A stretch of 64,000 nucleotides of DNA, taken from Streptomyces spiroverticillatus. GTDB lineage: Bacteria; Actinomycetota; Actinomycetes; Streptomycetales; Streptomycetaceae. The translations under genes and the position numbers were made by a program. Location of the stretch: assembly GCA_014650415.1 (NCBI GenBank), contig BMUX01000003.1, positions 310,001 through 374,000 of the forward strand. The letters run 5' to 3'. Under the pieces are notes generated by a model. The model searched no databases. It was not told the DNA's origin and saw only the letters and a list, made by a program, of their open reading frames with translations. This document shows positions 1 through 23,085 of the stretch, one piece after another. Each line of letters starts with the position of its first letter. Position 1 is the stretch's first letter.

Positions 1-15695
<15,695 letters not shown>

Positions 15696-15728
15696 AAGCA
15701 CCCCCTGCCCGCTGGGCCGGGGGTGCTT
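15696..15728 (-). terminator. Rho-independent-like hairpin after the 404-aa secreted protein gene
   Basis: The arms AAGCACCCCC and GGGGGTGCTT pair perfectly. Inside them GCCC pairs with GGGC around a GCT loop, with one mismatch between the two stem parts. It lies about 20 bp past the stop codon of the gene ending at 15747, in the right place for a terminator separating it from the giant gene. Confidence 0.65.
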
Positions 15729-15746
15729 GGACTGACGCGTTCGGCG

Positions 15747-16961
15747 CTACCTGGGCGGTCGGGTGACGAGCCCGGCCGGGGGTGCGTAGGTGGTCCGCTC
15801 GGCGCGGGGGCCGTCGAGGAGGGTCGTGGCTGCCGCGTCGGCGAAGACGCTGGACGAGTGCTCCTTGGACCAGGGGCGGGTGGGCACGCGCCCCTGGTAG
15901 GAGACGCGGGCGGTCATCTTCGCGACGCAGTTCCTCCCGTCGAGCAGGGGCGCGGGCGCATCCAGGACGCGCACCGAACTCCCGTCGAGCCAGGCCGGGT
16001 TGAGACGGCAGGCCGCCGCCTCCCCGGTCACCGGGCCCGCGGTGATGCTCTCCACCTTGCCGGGTACGGGACCGCCCTCGATCCGCGCCCGCAGGTCGTC
16101 CTCGACCCGGGCGGAGACCGGCGCGCCCTCGGTGCTCAGCCGCAGTTCCACGGGTACGTCGTAGGCGGCACCCGTACCCGTGCCGGTGGGCTGCGGGCCG
16201 GCGTAGGCGGGTGTGCCGACGACCAGGGAGCCCTTGGTGTCGGGGGTGCAGACGTACGGGGACATCATCGTGTTGGAGCCGCTGCTGCCCTCGTTGTCCC
16301 GGACGACGGAGACGAGGACCTTGTCGACGGGCCGCAGGAAGGCGATGTCGCCGACCGCACGCTCGTCGAGGTCGCTCAGGTCCGTCCAGCTGCCGCGCCA
16401 CACCCGGACGGTGTCGGGCTTGGGGTAGGAGATGACGACTCCGGCGGGGTTGTGGGCGTACCCGGTGGGCTTGACCGGGGTGGTGCCCAGGAGGCCGGTG
16501 ACCTCATACCCGTACCCGTCGTCCATGTCGGCGACGGAGAACTGGAGGCGGGTGGCGGCCGGGAGGGTCAGGGTGAGGGTGTAGCGGGTGTTGACCGGCG
16601 GCATGTACGGCTCCAGGTACGCCACCCGGAACAGGGGGCTGTACGTGGAGGAGGTGTAACTGCTGCGGTTCACGTAGATGCTGCTGATGCCGGGCCCCAG
16701 GGACCACTCCCCGGTGGCGGGCGGCAGGCCGCTGTCGCCCTGGGTGGTGGTGAAGCGGGGCTTCGCCTCGGCGTAGGCGGCGGGCACTTCGGCGTAGGTG
16801 AAGAGCTGCTTCATGCCCTTCGCGCACCCCAGCCGGTCGGTGAAGGTCGCCCACTCCCACCGCTGTGCGTCGGCGGGCGCGGCGGCCAGCGCACCGGCCC
16901 CCAGCACGAGGGCGGCCACCGCGACCGTCCACCGCCGTACCGCTGCCCCGAGTCTCCTCAC
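15747..16961 (-). CDS. Secreted protein sharing a module with the giant repeat protein
   Basis: A 404-residue protein with a GTG start and a good ribosome-binding site (GGGAGGAAG). Residues 1-33 form a typical Sec signal peptide ending ADA-QRW. The middle is beta-rich and I do not recognise a named family. Residues about 270-385 are clearly related to residues 275-370 of the giant protein. Both contain LRxRIEGGxVPGxVExI, then a Cys, a NxxWLxGSS stretch, another Cys and SYxGxxPxxxW. The gene sits between a 43-aa membrane peptide gene, whose stop is 13 bp upstream, and the giant gene about 530 bp downstream. A surface partner of the giant protein is a reasonable inference; no enzymatic motif is visible. 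Confidence 0.75.
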   Translation of the reverse strand: MRRLGAAVRRWTVAVAALVLGAGALAAAPADAQRWEWATFTDRLGCAKGMKQLFTYAEVPAAYAEAKPRFTTTQGDSGLPPATGEWSLGPGISSIYVNRSSYTSSTYSPLFRVAYLEPYMPPVNTRYTLTLTLPAATRLQFSVADMDDGYGYEVTGLLGTTPVKPTGYAHNPAGVVISYPKPDTVRVWRGSWTDLSDLDERAVGDIAFLRPVDKVLVSVVRDNEGSSGSNTMMSPYVCTPDTKGSLVVGTPAYAGPQPTGTGTGAAYDVPVELRLSTEGAPVSARVEDDLRARIEGGPVPGKVESITAGPVTGEAAACRLNPAWLDGSSVRVLDAPAPLLDGRNCVAKMTARVSYQGRVPTRPWSKEHSSSVFADAAATTLLDGPRAERTTYAPPAGLVTRPPR

Positions 16962-16974
16962 GTCCGCTTCCTCC

Positions 16975-17106
16975 CTACGGCTGCTGCTGCAACACGCTGA
17001 TGAGCGTGGGCAGCAGCGCGGCCCCCGCGAGCGCCCCGGCGACGAGCAGCACGAGGAGTGCCCTCCCCGCCTTCTCCCTTGTGTTCCTGCCTTCGACGGT
17101 CTTCAC
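16975..17106 (-). CDS. 43-aa single-span membrane peptide
   Basis: A GTG-start frame of 43 codons preceded by AGGAGAGG about 11 nt upstream. It begins VKTVEGRNTREKAGR, continues as one strongly hydrophobic helix of about 22 residues, and ends VLQQQP. The stop codon abuts the ribosome-binding site of the downstream secreted-protein gene, so the two are probably co-translated. Third codon positions are almost all G or C. It could be a small anchor or chaperone for the secreted protein; its function is unknown. Confidence 0.55.
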   Translation of the reverse strand: MKTVEGRNTREKAGRALLVLLVAGALAGAALLPTLISVLQQQP

Positions 17107-17225
17107 GCCGCACCACGCCTCTCCTCGCCTGCCTCCTCTCCACGCTGGCAGGAGGGGGGCGGGGGCGCGCGAGCTGATAGGCCGTTAGGGCGCGTACCGG
17201 GTCTGCCCCTTGGGGCCGGGGGCCG

Positions 17226-17543
17226 TCAGGAGCCGGGCGCCGGGTCGAGCGGGCGCAGGAAGCGGCGCTCGTACCGGCGGATGCACCGGGTCCGGCGGGC
17301 CAGCTCGACCGTCTCCCGGCAGGCGGCGTCGCGCGCGCTGTCCTCCCGGTACTGCTCGTACACGGCCAGACTCGGGTAGGAGAAGAGGGCGTACGCGATG
17401 TCGCTGTCGCCCTCGCCGGGCAGGAAGTAGCCGTGGTGCGTGCCGCCGAACCGGGCGACGTGGTCCACCCACTGGCGGCCGTACTCCTCGAAGTCCGCGA
17501 TGCGGTCGGGGTCGATCTCGTACTTCACGTGAACGGTGATCAT
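17226..17543 (-). CDS. NIPSNAP family protein
   Basis: A 105-residue protein starting MITVHVKYEIDPDRIADFEEYG, one NIPSNAP-type ferredoxin-like domain. It keeps the usual HHGYFLPGE and ALFSYPSLAVYEQYR features. I chose ATG 17543 because the family begins at this MITVH-like strand. A longer frame to 17621 adds a low-complexity N-terminus of no recognisable kind. Actinobacterial members are small cytosolic dimeric proteins of poorly known function. The neighbours give no operon clue. Confidence 0.8.
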   Translation of the reverse strand: MITVHVKYEIDPDRIADFEEYGRQWVDHVARFGGTHHGYFLPGEGDSDIAYALFSYPSLAVYEQYREDSARDAACRETVELARRTRCIRRYERRFLRPLDPAPGS

Positions 17544-17657
17544 GCGACGCCATGGTGCCCCTGCCGCCCCCGGGACCCGCTGAATGCGCCCTCCGTGGGC
17601 GCGCGTCACGGCCGGAGACACACGGGTGGGTGCGGGTGCCGACCGGCCCGCAGGGGG

Positions 17658-17954
17658 CTAAAGGGCAGACAGGGGCGCCCAAGCCCCCGGGGCCATGCCC
17701 TCGCAGGCCTGGGCCGCCTCCGCCCGCTCGCCCCGACACGGCCCACAGTGCGTTTCATCGCCCACGGGCAGAAAGTCCCGACCGCACCGGGGCGCCGCGC
17801 ATTCGACCAGGTCCCGCGCCCGGGACCGGGGCGGCGCCGGAAGGTCGACGCACCGGGCCTGCCCCGGCACGGGCACCGGCGGGACCTTTACGACCTCCTC
17901 CACGGGCACCACCCGCCAGCCCATGGCCGCTGGCTCACCCGGATGCAGGCGCAT
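17658..17954 (-). CDS. Small cysteine-motif protein of the WhiJ-like locus
   Basis: A 98-residue protein with start ATG 17954 behind GGAGGGG. The N-terminal half is Pro/Val-rich (MGWRVVPVEEVV). The C-terminal half carries ECAAPRC followed by HCGPC, four cysteines arranged like a small zinc-binding knuckle. It lies 17 bp after the ATP-binding gene on the same strand and is the last gene of that operon. I do not know the family's function; metal binding is inferred from the cysteine spacing. Confidence 0.65.
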   Translation of the reverse strand: MRLHPGEPAAMGWRVVPVEEVVKVPPVPVPGQARCVDLPAPPRSRARDLVECAAPRCGRDFLPVGDETHCGPCRGERAEAAQACEGMAPGAWAPLSAL

Positions 17955-17971
17955 GGGTCCCCCTCCCGGGG

Positions 17972-18400
17972 TCACGGCAGCAGATGCACCCGTACGGTCT
18001 TCCCGCACTGGGGCTCCGCACGCAGGAACCAGCTCAACCGGCCCAGATTCCGTACGAGTTGGAGCCCGCGCCCGCCCTCCTCACCCTTCGCGCCCGGCCC
18101 GAACCCGGCCACCGCGTCCGACACGTCCACCCAGAGCCCGCCGCTCTCCAGCACGGCCAGCCGCAGCCAGGGCACGTGCCCGGCGACGTACGCGTGTCGT
18201 ACCGCGTTCGTCACCAGCTCGGACACGACGAGGACCGCGTCCTCCACGTCGCCGGTCCAGCCGAGGACGGTGAGCTGCGTACGCGTACGAGTGCGGGCCA
18301 GGGCGACCGCGCTGGGGGTTGGATCACACGCGGTAGACCACTCCCGGAGCACCGCGTCGTCCCCCACCGTGCCGGGGGTCTGGACAAGGGGCGTTCTCAT
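17972..18400 (-). CDS. ATP-binding protein, anti-sigma-factor-like (HATPase_c_2 / RsbW type)
   Basis: A 142-residue protein starting MRTPLVQTPG behind AGGAGAG. The GHKL ATPase motifs are visible: N-box ELVTNAVRHA (about residues 65-74), a degenerate DVSDxxxGFG box and the GRGLQLVRNL G2 box. Such proteins in Streptomyces often sit beside a WhiJ-like HTH gene and a DUF397 gene, as here. RsbW relatives are serine kinases or sigma-binding antagonists; the target of this one is unknown. The longer frame to 18481 lacks a ribosome-binding site. Confidence 0.85.
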   Translation of the reverse strand: MRTPLVQTPGTVGDDAVLREWSTACDPTPSAVALARTRTRTQLTVLGWTGDVEDAVLVVSELVTNAVRHAYVAGHVPWLRLAVLESGGLWVDVSDAVAGFGPGAKGEEGGRGLQLVRNLGRLSWFLRAEPQCGKTVRVHLLP

Positions 18401-18477
18401 GCTCTCTCCTGTTGCTGTGTGGAGCCCGCCCCTGCCGGGGCCACTGCCAGGTGAACTGTCCGGCAGGAGCGGGGAGT

Positions 18478-18606
18478 TCAACGAGGTCGTTCGGCTGATT
18501 GCCTGTTCGCTTCGCGGACTTTGGCGAGCAGTGCTTCACGGCGCTGCTCGTCCTCCGCTTCCTGTTCCTCCCGGGGCCGGGGCTGCGGGTCGTCGCCGTC
18601 GTTCAT
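18478..18606 (-). CDS. 42-aa charged peptide, translationally coupled
   Basis: A 42-codon frame whose ATG overlaps the TGA of the preceding 65-aa gene (ATGA), a sign of translational coupling. The product starts MNDGDDPQPRPREEQEAEDE and is very charged, with a predicted helix LLAKVREANRQ near the end. Codon use has the local G/C third-position bias. It lies between the 65-aa gene and the ATP-binding gene on the same strand. No family is recognised. Confidence 0.55.
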   Translation of the reverse strand: MNDGDDPQPRPREEQEAEDEQRREALLAKVREANRQSAERPR

Positions 18607-18800
18607 TTGCGCAGGGCGGCGGCAAGCGCGCGTGCCGTGTCGAGGTTGCAACGGCCGAGTTCGAGGAGGGGGCGGGGCTGGCTCCCTGCGAGGGAGGCCG
18701 CGTCGAGCCCGAGCGAGGGCAGTTGCACGCCCACCCCTGCGAGCGCGTCGCGCAACTCGTCGCGGGCCTCCTCGGCGGCCCGTGTCGGTTCAGTGCACAT
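18603..18800 (-). CDS. 65-aa helical protein of the WhiJ-like locus
   Basis: A 65-residue protein starting MCTEPTRAAEEARDELRDAL and ending CNLDTARALAAALRK. It is mostly helical, without signal peptide or membrane segment. It is the first gene of the minus-strand operon (65 aa, 42 aa, ATP-binding, Cys-motif) and is divergent from the HTH gene at 18929. No function is known to me; its position suggests a role with the WhiJ-like regulator. Confidence 0.6.
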   Translation of the reverse strand: MCTEPTRAAEEARDELRDALAGVGVQLPSLGLDAASLAGSQPRPLLELGRCNLDTARALAAALRK

Positions 18801-18888
18801 GGTGTGGTGCTGGTCCCTTCTGTCGCCGGGTTACCACTTCCACGTATCAGCATCGGGGTGTAGGGCTACGCTCACTAGGGGTAACCGT

Positions 18889-18908
18889 TGGACATGCCCA
18901 ACTGTCCA
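18889..18908. promoter_or_regulatory. Inverted repeat in the divergent promoter region
   Basis: TGGACA and TGTCCA form 6-bp perfect arms separated by 8 bp, between the divergent starts at 18800 and 18929 and about 20 bp before the HTH gene. It may be the operator of the WhiJ-like regulator; this is inference from position and symmetry. Confidence 0.35.
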
Positions 18909-18928
18909 CCCGTTGATGGGGGTTGATC

Positions 18929-19762
18929 ATGACGGTGGAAGACGACGGCGTGGATCAGGACGACCCTGCGGCATCGGCTCTGGCCCACTTCGGAAACGAG
19001 GCCCGGCTGGAACGGGAGCGTCTGGGCATCACACGTGCGGACCTGGGCAAAGCGGCCACCTGTGGCTACTCCCTGGTCGCCAAGATCGAGAAGGGTCAGC
19101 GGGTCCCGCCACGCGAGTTCGCCGAAGCCTGCGACCGCTTGTTCCCTGATGCGCACGGCCGGTTCATGCGGCTCTGGCCGCTGGCCTTGAAGTACGCCTA
19201 CCCGGTGTGGTTCAGGAAGTACGTGGCGCTGGAGGAGACCGCCACGCACATCTGCATGTTCAACCCGCACATCGTGCCGGGGCTGTTGCAGACCGAGGCG
19301 TACGCCCGCGAGGTGTTCCGCAAGGCACGGGTAACGAAGATCGAGGACGCCCTGACCGCCCGGCTGGAACGCCAGCGCATCCTCACCCGGGAGGAGGGCG
19401 CACCCCGACTGTGGATCATCCTTGACGAGGCCGCGCTACGACGACGGGTCGGGGACGCGGAGCTGATGCGCGGGCAGTTGACGCGGATCAGGGACGTCGC
19501 GGAGACCCCCGAACACGTGGTGCAGATCATCCCGGCGAGCGAAGGTTTCTACCACGCGGGCGGCTGTCCGTTCAGCCTGCTCTCGTTCCACGACAGCGCC
19601 GATGTGGTCCACGTGGACGGCTTCCCCACCGGCTACATCTTCGCCGAAAGCGACGCCGTGGCGGAGAGTCGTCACACCTATGATCTGCTCAAGGCAACGG
19701 CCCTGTCGGCGGACAAGTCGGCAGCCGTGATCGATTCGATCATGAAGGACGTATACGTATGA
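18929..19762 (+). CDS. WhiJ-like helix-turn-helix regulator with DUF5753
   Basis: A 277-residue protein. An Xre-type HTH lies near residues 20-75 (ERLGITRADLGKAA, SLVAKIEKGQR). A DUF5753 C-terminal domain follows (about 95-270) with the typical PGLLQTEAYAR, RQRIL and EGFYHAGGCPF stretches. I chose ATG 18929 because GGGGG precedes it; TTG 18923 would add two residues. Its stop overlaps the DUF397 gene start by 4 bp. HTH-DUF5753 plus DUF397 pairs with a nearby RsbW-like gene are a repeated Streptomyces developmental-regulator arrangement (WhiJ paradigm). Confidence 0.9.
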   Translation: MTVEDDGVDQDDPAASALAHFGNEARLERERLGITRADLGKAATCGYSLVAKIEKGQRVPPREFAEACDRLFPDAHGRFMRLWPLALKYAYPVWFRKYVALEETATHICMFNPHIVPGLLQTEAYAREVFRKARVTKIEDALTARLERQRILTREEGAPRLWIILDEAALRRRVGDAELMRGQLTRIRDVAETPEHVVQIIPASEGFYHAGGCPFSLLSFHDSADVVHVDGFPTGYIFAESDAVAESRHTYDLLKATALSADKSAAVIDSIMKDVYV

Positions 19763-19971
19763 ACAGCGCGCAGCGCTATCCCGCCTCCGCCTGGCGCAAG
19801 TCCAGCTACAGCGGGGGCAACCAGGGCGAGTGCCTGGAGGTCGCCGACGGATACGCCCTCGTCCCCGTCCGCGACAGCAAGAACCCCGACGGCCCCGCCC
19901 TCGTCTTCCCGCCGGCGGCCTTCGCCCGCTTCGTCACCGCCGTCCAGCAGGGCGAGTTGGGCCCGGCCTGA
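19759..19971 (+). CDS. DUF397 domain protein
   Basis: A 70-residue DUF397 protein with the hallmark WRKSSYSGGNQGECLEVA near the start, followed by VPVRDSKNPDGPALVF. Its ATG overlaps the TGA of the HTH-DUF5753 gene (ATGA), so the two are translationally coupled. In WhiJ-type loci the DUF397 partner is thought to modulate the HTH protein. A perfect hairpin terminator follows 29 bp downstream. Confidence 0.92.
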   Translation: MNSAQRYPASAWRKSSYSGGNQGECLEVADGYALVPVRDSKNPDGPALVFPPAAFARFVTAVQQGELGPA

Positions 19972-20000
19972 CCCGCCACCCGGCACCCGTACGCCCACGG

Positions 20001-20032
20001 AGAGCCCCCGGAACACACCACCCGGGGGCTCT
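20001..20032 (+). terminator. Hairpin terminator after the DUF397 gene
   Basis: AGAGCCCCCGG and CCGGGGGCTCT pair perfectly over 11 bp around a 10-nt loop and are followed by TCCCTCC. It ends the HTH-DUF397 operon. Confidence 0.8.
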
Positions 20033-20087
20033 TCCCTCCGAGTGCACCTCACGCACCGGGAGAGGCCGAGGCCGCCGCCTGAACGCG

Positions 20088-20732
20088 CTACCCCTCCGCG
20101 CCTTGCAGCTTCCGCCACTCGGTGCGCGCGGGGGTGCCCGCCAGGCCCACCTCGGTGAGCTCCGCGCAGTAGAGGCGACCGGCCACGTCGCCCTCCCGCA
20201 AGGCGAATTCGAGCGCGTGGAGGACTTCGGAGCCTTCTGATCCGTTGCCGTGGACCACCGCGGCGAGGGCCGCCAGGAAGGGGTTTCGTCGCGCTTCGAA
20301 GTAGCCCGGGAGAACGGGGGCTTCGTCCGGGCCCAGCACCAGGGGGCGCACGGTCAACGCCCCCTCCGCGGGTAAGGGCCCCGCCGCCCAGGCCGCGGTG
20401 GCGCGGTCCCGGCACAGCACGAGCAGCAGCACGGGCATCCGGAACTGCGACTCCAGGTGTCCGAGGCAGTACCGCCAACTGCGTTCCTTTTCCGGTTCCC
20501 GGCGACCCTGCACGTCGATGGCCAGGAGGAAGGGACCCCCGTCGGCCGGAACGACGCGCAGGACGGTGTCCGTCCGACTCCGCAGCGGTCCGAGTCGGAT
20601 GGCTTCCGGGTCGAGCACCTCGACGGAGGCCCGCTCGGGGACCTGCACGCCGAGCAGGCGGAAGACGGGGGCCAGCAGGCCGGGCCTCTCCGGGAAGATC
20701 CGGTGCGAGGCCTGATGGGGTGAAGTGATCAT
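20088..20732 (-). CDS. PD-(D/E)XK nuclease-like hypothetical protein
   Basis: A 214-residue protein with ATG 20732 (MITSPHQASHRIFPERP). Residues about 45-90 read RTDTVLRV, then FLLAIDVQGRRE. This resembles the D...(D/E)xQ core of Rpn/YhgA-type PD-(D/E)XK proteins, with Gln in place of Lys. The protein continues with SWRYCLGHLESQFRMPV and a helical C-terminus. The longer frame to 21056 is arginine/proline-rich and unlikely to be translated. It stands alone and faces the DUF397 terminator. Nuclease function is a weak inference. Confidence 0.6.
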   Translation of the reverse strand: MITSPHQASHRIFPERPGLLAPVFRLLGVQVPERASVEVLDPEAIRLGPLRSRTDTVLRVVPADGGPFLLAIDVQGRREPEKERSWRYCLGHLESQFRMPVLLLVLCRDRATAAWAAGPLPAEGALTVRPLVLGPDEAPVLPGYFEARRNPFLAALAAVVHGNGSEGSEVLHALEFALREGDVAGRLYCAELTEVGLAGTPARTEWRKLQGAEG

Positions 20733-20864
20733 GCGGGCGACGGTAGGGGCGGGCAGGGGCACCCGTCGTACGCATCGGCATATGCCAGCAGCACGAGTGA
20801 CCCGTCGTACGTACGACCGTTCCCGCTCAGCCCCGGTACGGTCACGTCCACGCCTCTGCGATCG

Positions 20865-21070
20865 GTGGATCTGCGCAAGGACCCCGTGGCTGCCGTACTG
20901 AACCGGGCGGACAGCGGGCCGAGTTCCTGCACAGCGCGCGCAAGGGCCGTGAGTACGACGAGATCGCGGGAATGCTCGGCGCCCTCTGCCCCGACGTCTC
21001 CGGCCCGAAGAGCGCGGGGCGCTGGGCGGTGGCGGAGGTGGGCGAGATGCCGGCACGGCTGCGGCGGTGA
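20865..21070 (+). pseudogene. Remnant of a gene 3' end (frameshifted)
   Basis: From about 20905 to the TGA at 21068 one plus-strand frame has near-perfect G/C third positions and encodes AEFLHSARKGREYDEIAGML, ending AVAEVGEMPARLRR. It has no start codon. An adjacent frame beginning VDLRKDPVAAVLNRA at 20865 would join it after a one-base shift near 20905. I read this as the C-terminal remnant of a lost gene, possibly a DNA-binding protein. A strong terminator follows. Confidence 0.4.
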
Positions 21071-21082
21071 GCCGCGTGCGCG

Positions 21083-21116
21083 AAGAGCCCCGGGCGGTCG
21101 GGCGCCCGGGGCTCTT
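21083..21116. terminator. Perfect 14-bp hairpin between two gene remnants
   Basis: AAGAGCCCCGGGCG and CGCCCGGGGCTCTT pair perfectly around a 6-nt loop. It lies between the plus-strand remnant ending at 21070 and the minus-strand remnant ending at 21133, so it can serve both directions. Confidence 0.75.
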
Positions 21117-21132
21117 GGGGTCGGGTCGGGGG

Positions 21133-21300
21133 TCAGCCGGTCGGCCGACAGATGGAGGTCACGGAGACCTGGTCGGCGACGCCGTTCACTTCCTTGCCGT
21201 GGACGGACCAGCGGTTGTTGGCGGTGTCGGGCCCAGAGGTGACGAAGCGGACGTTGTCGCCGGCGGCCTCGGAGGTGAAGCCGCCGCCGGGCCTGCCCCC
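21133..21300 (-). pseudogene. Remnant of a minus-strand gene 3' end
   Basis: The last 55 or so codons of a minus-strand frame look genuine: GGGFTSEAAGDNVRFVTSG, then DTANNRWSVHGKEVNG, then VSVTSICRPTG and a stop at 21133. Upstream the frame turns into Cys/Gly-rich noise with no start codon or ribosome-binding site. It looks like the C-terminus of a small secreted beta-rich protein whose 5' part was lost. Confidence 0.4.
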
Positions 21301-21513
21301 ACAGCCCCCGTCACCGCACGGTTTCGTCTCATACGGCGAGCGTTGGGACGCCCCGGCCCACCGGCAACCCGGGCGGGACCGGGCGGGACCGTGCGGGTAC
21401 GGCAGCCGTACGCACTCCACGCGTACGGACGCTCCCGGCGTGCGTGGCCCCCGCACCCCGCCCATGCTGGCCCGGAAGAGCGGCACGGGCGACACGGGAA
21501 GGGCTGGCCTTCG

Positions 21514-23085
21514 ATGGCGGTACGGCGAGGAATGCACTCCCGGCGGACGGGGCTGGTCCGGTACGTCCTCGTCCTGGCGCTCGTGCTGGGGCTCGCCGCG
21601 TGCGGGGGCGGGGGCAGCGAGAAGGACACGCCTGCGGCCAGCTCCCCGCCGCCCGCCGTGCCCGTGCCCAAGGCGGACTGGAAGGGCTGCCCCGTCACCG
21701 GGCAGCCCAACCGGGAGTGCGCCCTGCTGAAGGTGCCCATCGACGCCGCGAAGCCCGGGTCGGGGACGCTGGAGCTGGCCGTGTCGCGGCTGCCCGCCAC
21801 CGACAAGCGGCGGCGGATCGGGGCGCTGGTGATGGACCCGGGCGGGCCGGGGCTGCCCGGGCTGTACACGACCGCTTCCCTGATGCCGCCGCAGATCAGG
21901 GCGTTGTTCGACGTCGTCGGCTTCGACCGGCGCGGGTCGGGGAAGAGCCGGCCGGTGGACTGCGGAGAGCCCGGCGGGGCACTGGAGAAGCTGAGCGAGG
22001 GGGACTTCGCCGACCTGGAGAAGGCGGACGCGGGGGCGGTCGAGAAGTCGGCCAAGGAGTACGTCGCCAAGTGCCGGGCGAAGTACGGGGAGTTGACCGC
22101 CCACCTCGGCACCGCCGACACCGTCGCCGACCTGGAGTCCATCCGGCTCGCCCTCGGCGAGGAGAAGCTCAGCCTCCTCATGGTCAGCTACGGAACGGCC
22201 ACCGCCCAGGACTACCTGCGCACCCACCCCACCCGCGTCCGCGCCGCCGTCCTCGACGGCACGGTCGACCCCTCCGAACCCGGTCTCGAAGCCGCCCTCG
22301 GCGGCGACGCCACCCTCGAAGAGGCCTCCGGCACGGCGGGCGAGACCGAGGAGCAGAAGCGGGCCTCCGAACTCCGCGCCCAGACGGCCGGGTTCAGGTC
22401 CTGGTGCGCGGCCTCGGGGCCCGCCGAATGCGCCATCGCCCCGGAGCCGGAGGAGGAGTTGGCCACCGTCTCCGCCGCCGACCACGACACCCTGCTCAAG
22501 GCCGCCAACGCGGTGATGGTGGTGCCCTCCGACTGGCCCGGCTTCAGCCGCGCCGTCGCGAAGGCGGAGGACGCCGCGCCGGGCGACCGGGCCGCGTACG
22601 CCGATCTGCGGACGTACGCCGACAAGGGCTTCCCGAAGGACGTAGCCGCCGCGCTCAAGAACCCCGGTCAGTCGACCGCCTTCGACCTCGGCGTGAAGTG
22701 CGCGGACTTCGTCTGGCCGAAGACCACGGAGGGGCTGCTGAAGGAGACCGTCGCCACGGCCAAGCGCCTGGACAAGGAGGAGTCGGCCCCCTACTACGCC
22801 TCCCTCTACGCCAACTGCCCCTCCTGGCCACGCAGCAGCGCGCCCCTCGGGGAGATCACCGCGAAGGGCGCGCCGCGTGCACTGGTCGTCAACGCGGAGA
22901 AGGACGTCCGGACCACCCTGACCGAGGCCGAGGCCGTCGCGAAGGCGCTGCCCGCGTCACTGCTGAAGGTCGGCGGGCAGGTCCATGGGGTCGTCCAGTC
23001 CGGCAACCCGTGTGTGGACACTGCCGTGTTGAAGGTGCTCGTGGACGGAGAGACCGCGAAGGACGGGACCTGCCCGGCGTTCTAG
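21514..23085 (+). CDS. Lipoprotein alpha/beta hydrolase (S33 tripeptidyl-aminopeptidase-like), paralog A
   Basis: A 523-residue protein starting MAVRRGMHSRRTG. Signal peptide and lipobox LAAC at about residue 30 predict an exported lipoprotein. The hydrolase core has the oxyanion-region MDPGGPGLPG, then GFDRRGSGKSRPVDC. The nucleophile elbow VSYGT has Met where the usual GxSxG has its first Gly. Catalytic Asp probably lies in NAEKDVRTTL and His in GGQVHGV. Related to Streptomyces SlpD/SlpE and tripeptidyl aminopeptidases. Closest in-window relative is the gene at 38298. Its stop shares CTAG with the convergent GNAT gene. Upstream ATG choices exist; 21514 gives a normal signal peptide. Confidence 0.85.
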   Translation: MAVRRGMHSRRTGLVRYVLVLALVLGLAACGGGGSEKDTPAASSPPPAVPVPKADWKGCPVTGQPNRECALLKVPIDAAKPGSGTLELAVSRLPATDKRRRIGALVMDPGGPGLPGLYTTASLMPPQIRALFDVVGFDRRGSGKSRPVDCGEPGGALEKLSEGDFADLEKADAGAVEKSAKEYVAKCRAKYGELTAHLGTADTVADLESIRLALGEEKLSLLMVSYGTATAQDYLRTHPTRVRAAVLDGTVDPSEPGLEAALGGDATLEEASGTAGETEEQKRASELRAQTAGFRSWCAASGPAECAIAPEPEEELATVSAADHDTLLKAANAVMVVPSDWPGFSRAVAKAEDAAPGDRAAYADLRTYADKGFPKDVAAALKNPGQSTAFDLGVKCADFVWPKTTEGLLKETVATAKRLDKEESAPYYASLYANCPSWPRSSAPLGEITAKGAPRALVVNAEKDVRTTLTEAEAVAKALPASLLKVGGQVHGVVQSGNPCVDTAVLKVLVDGETAKDGTCPAF

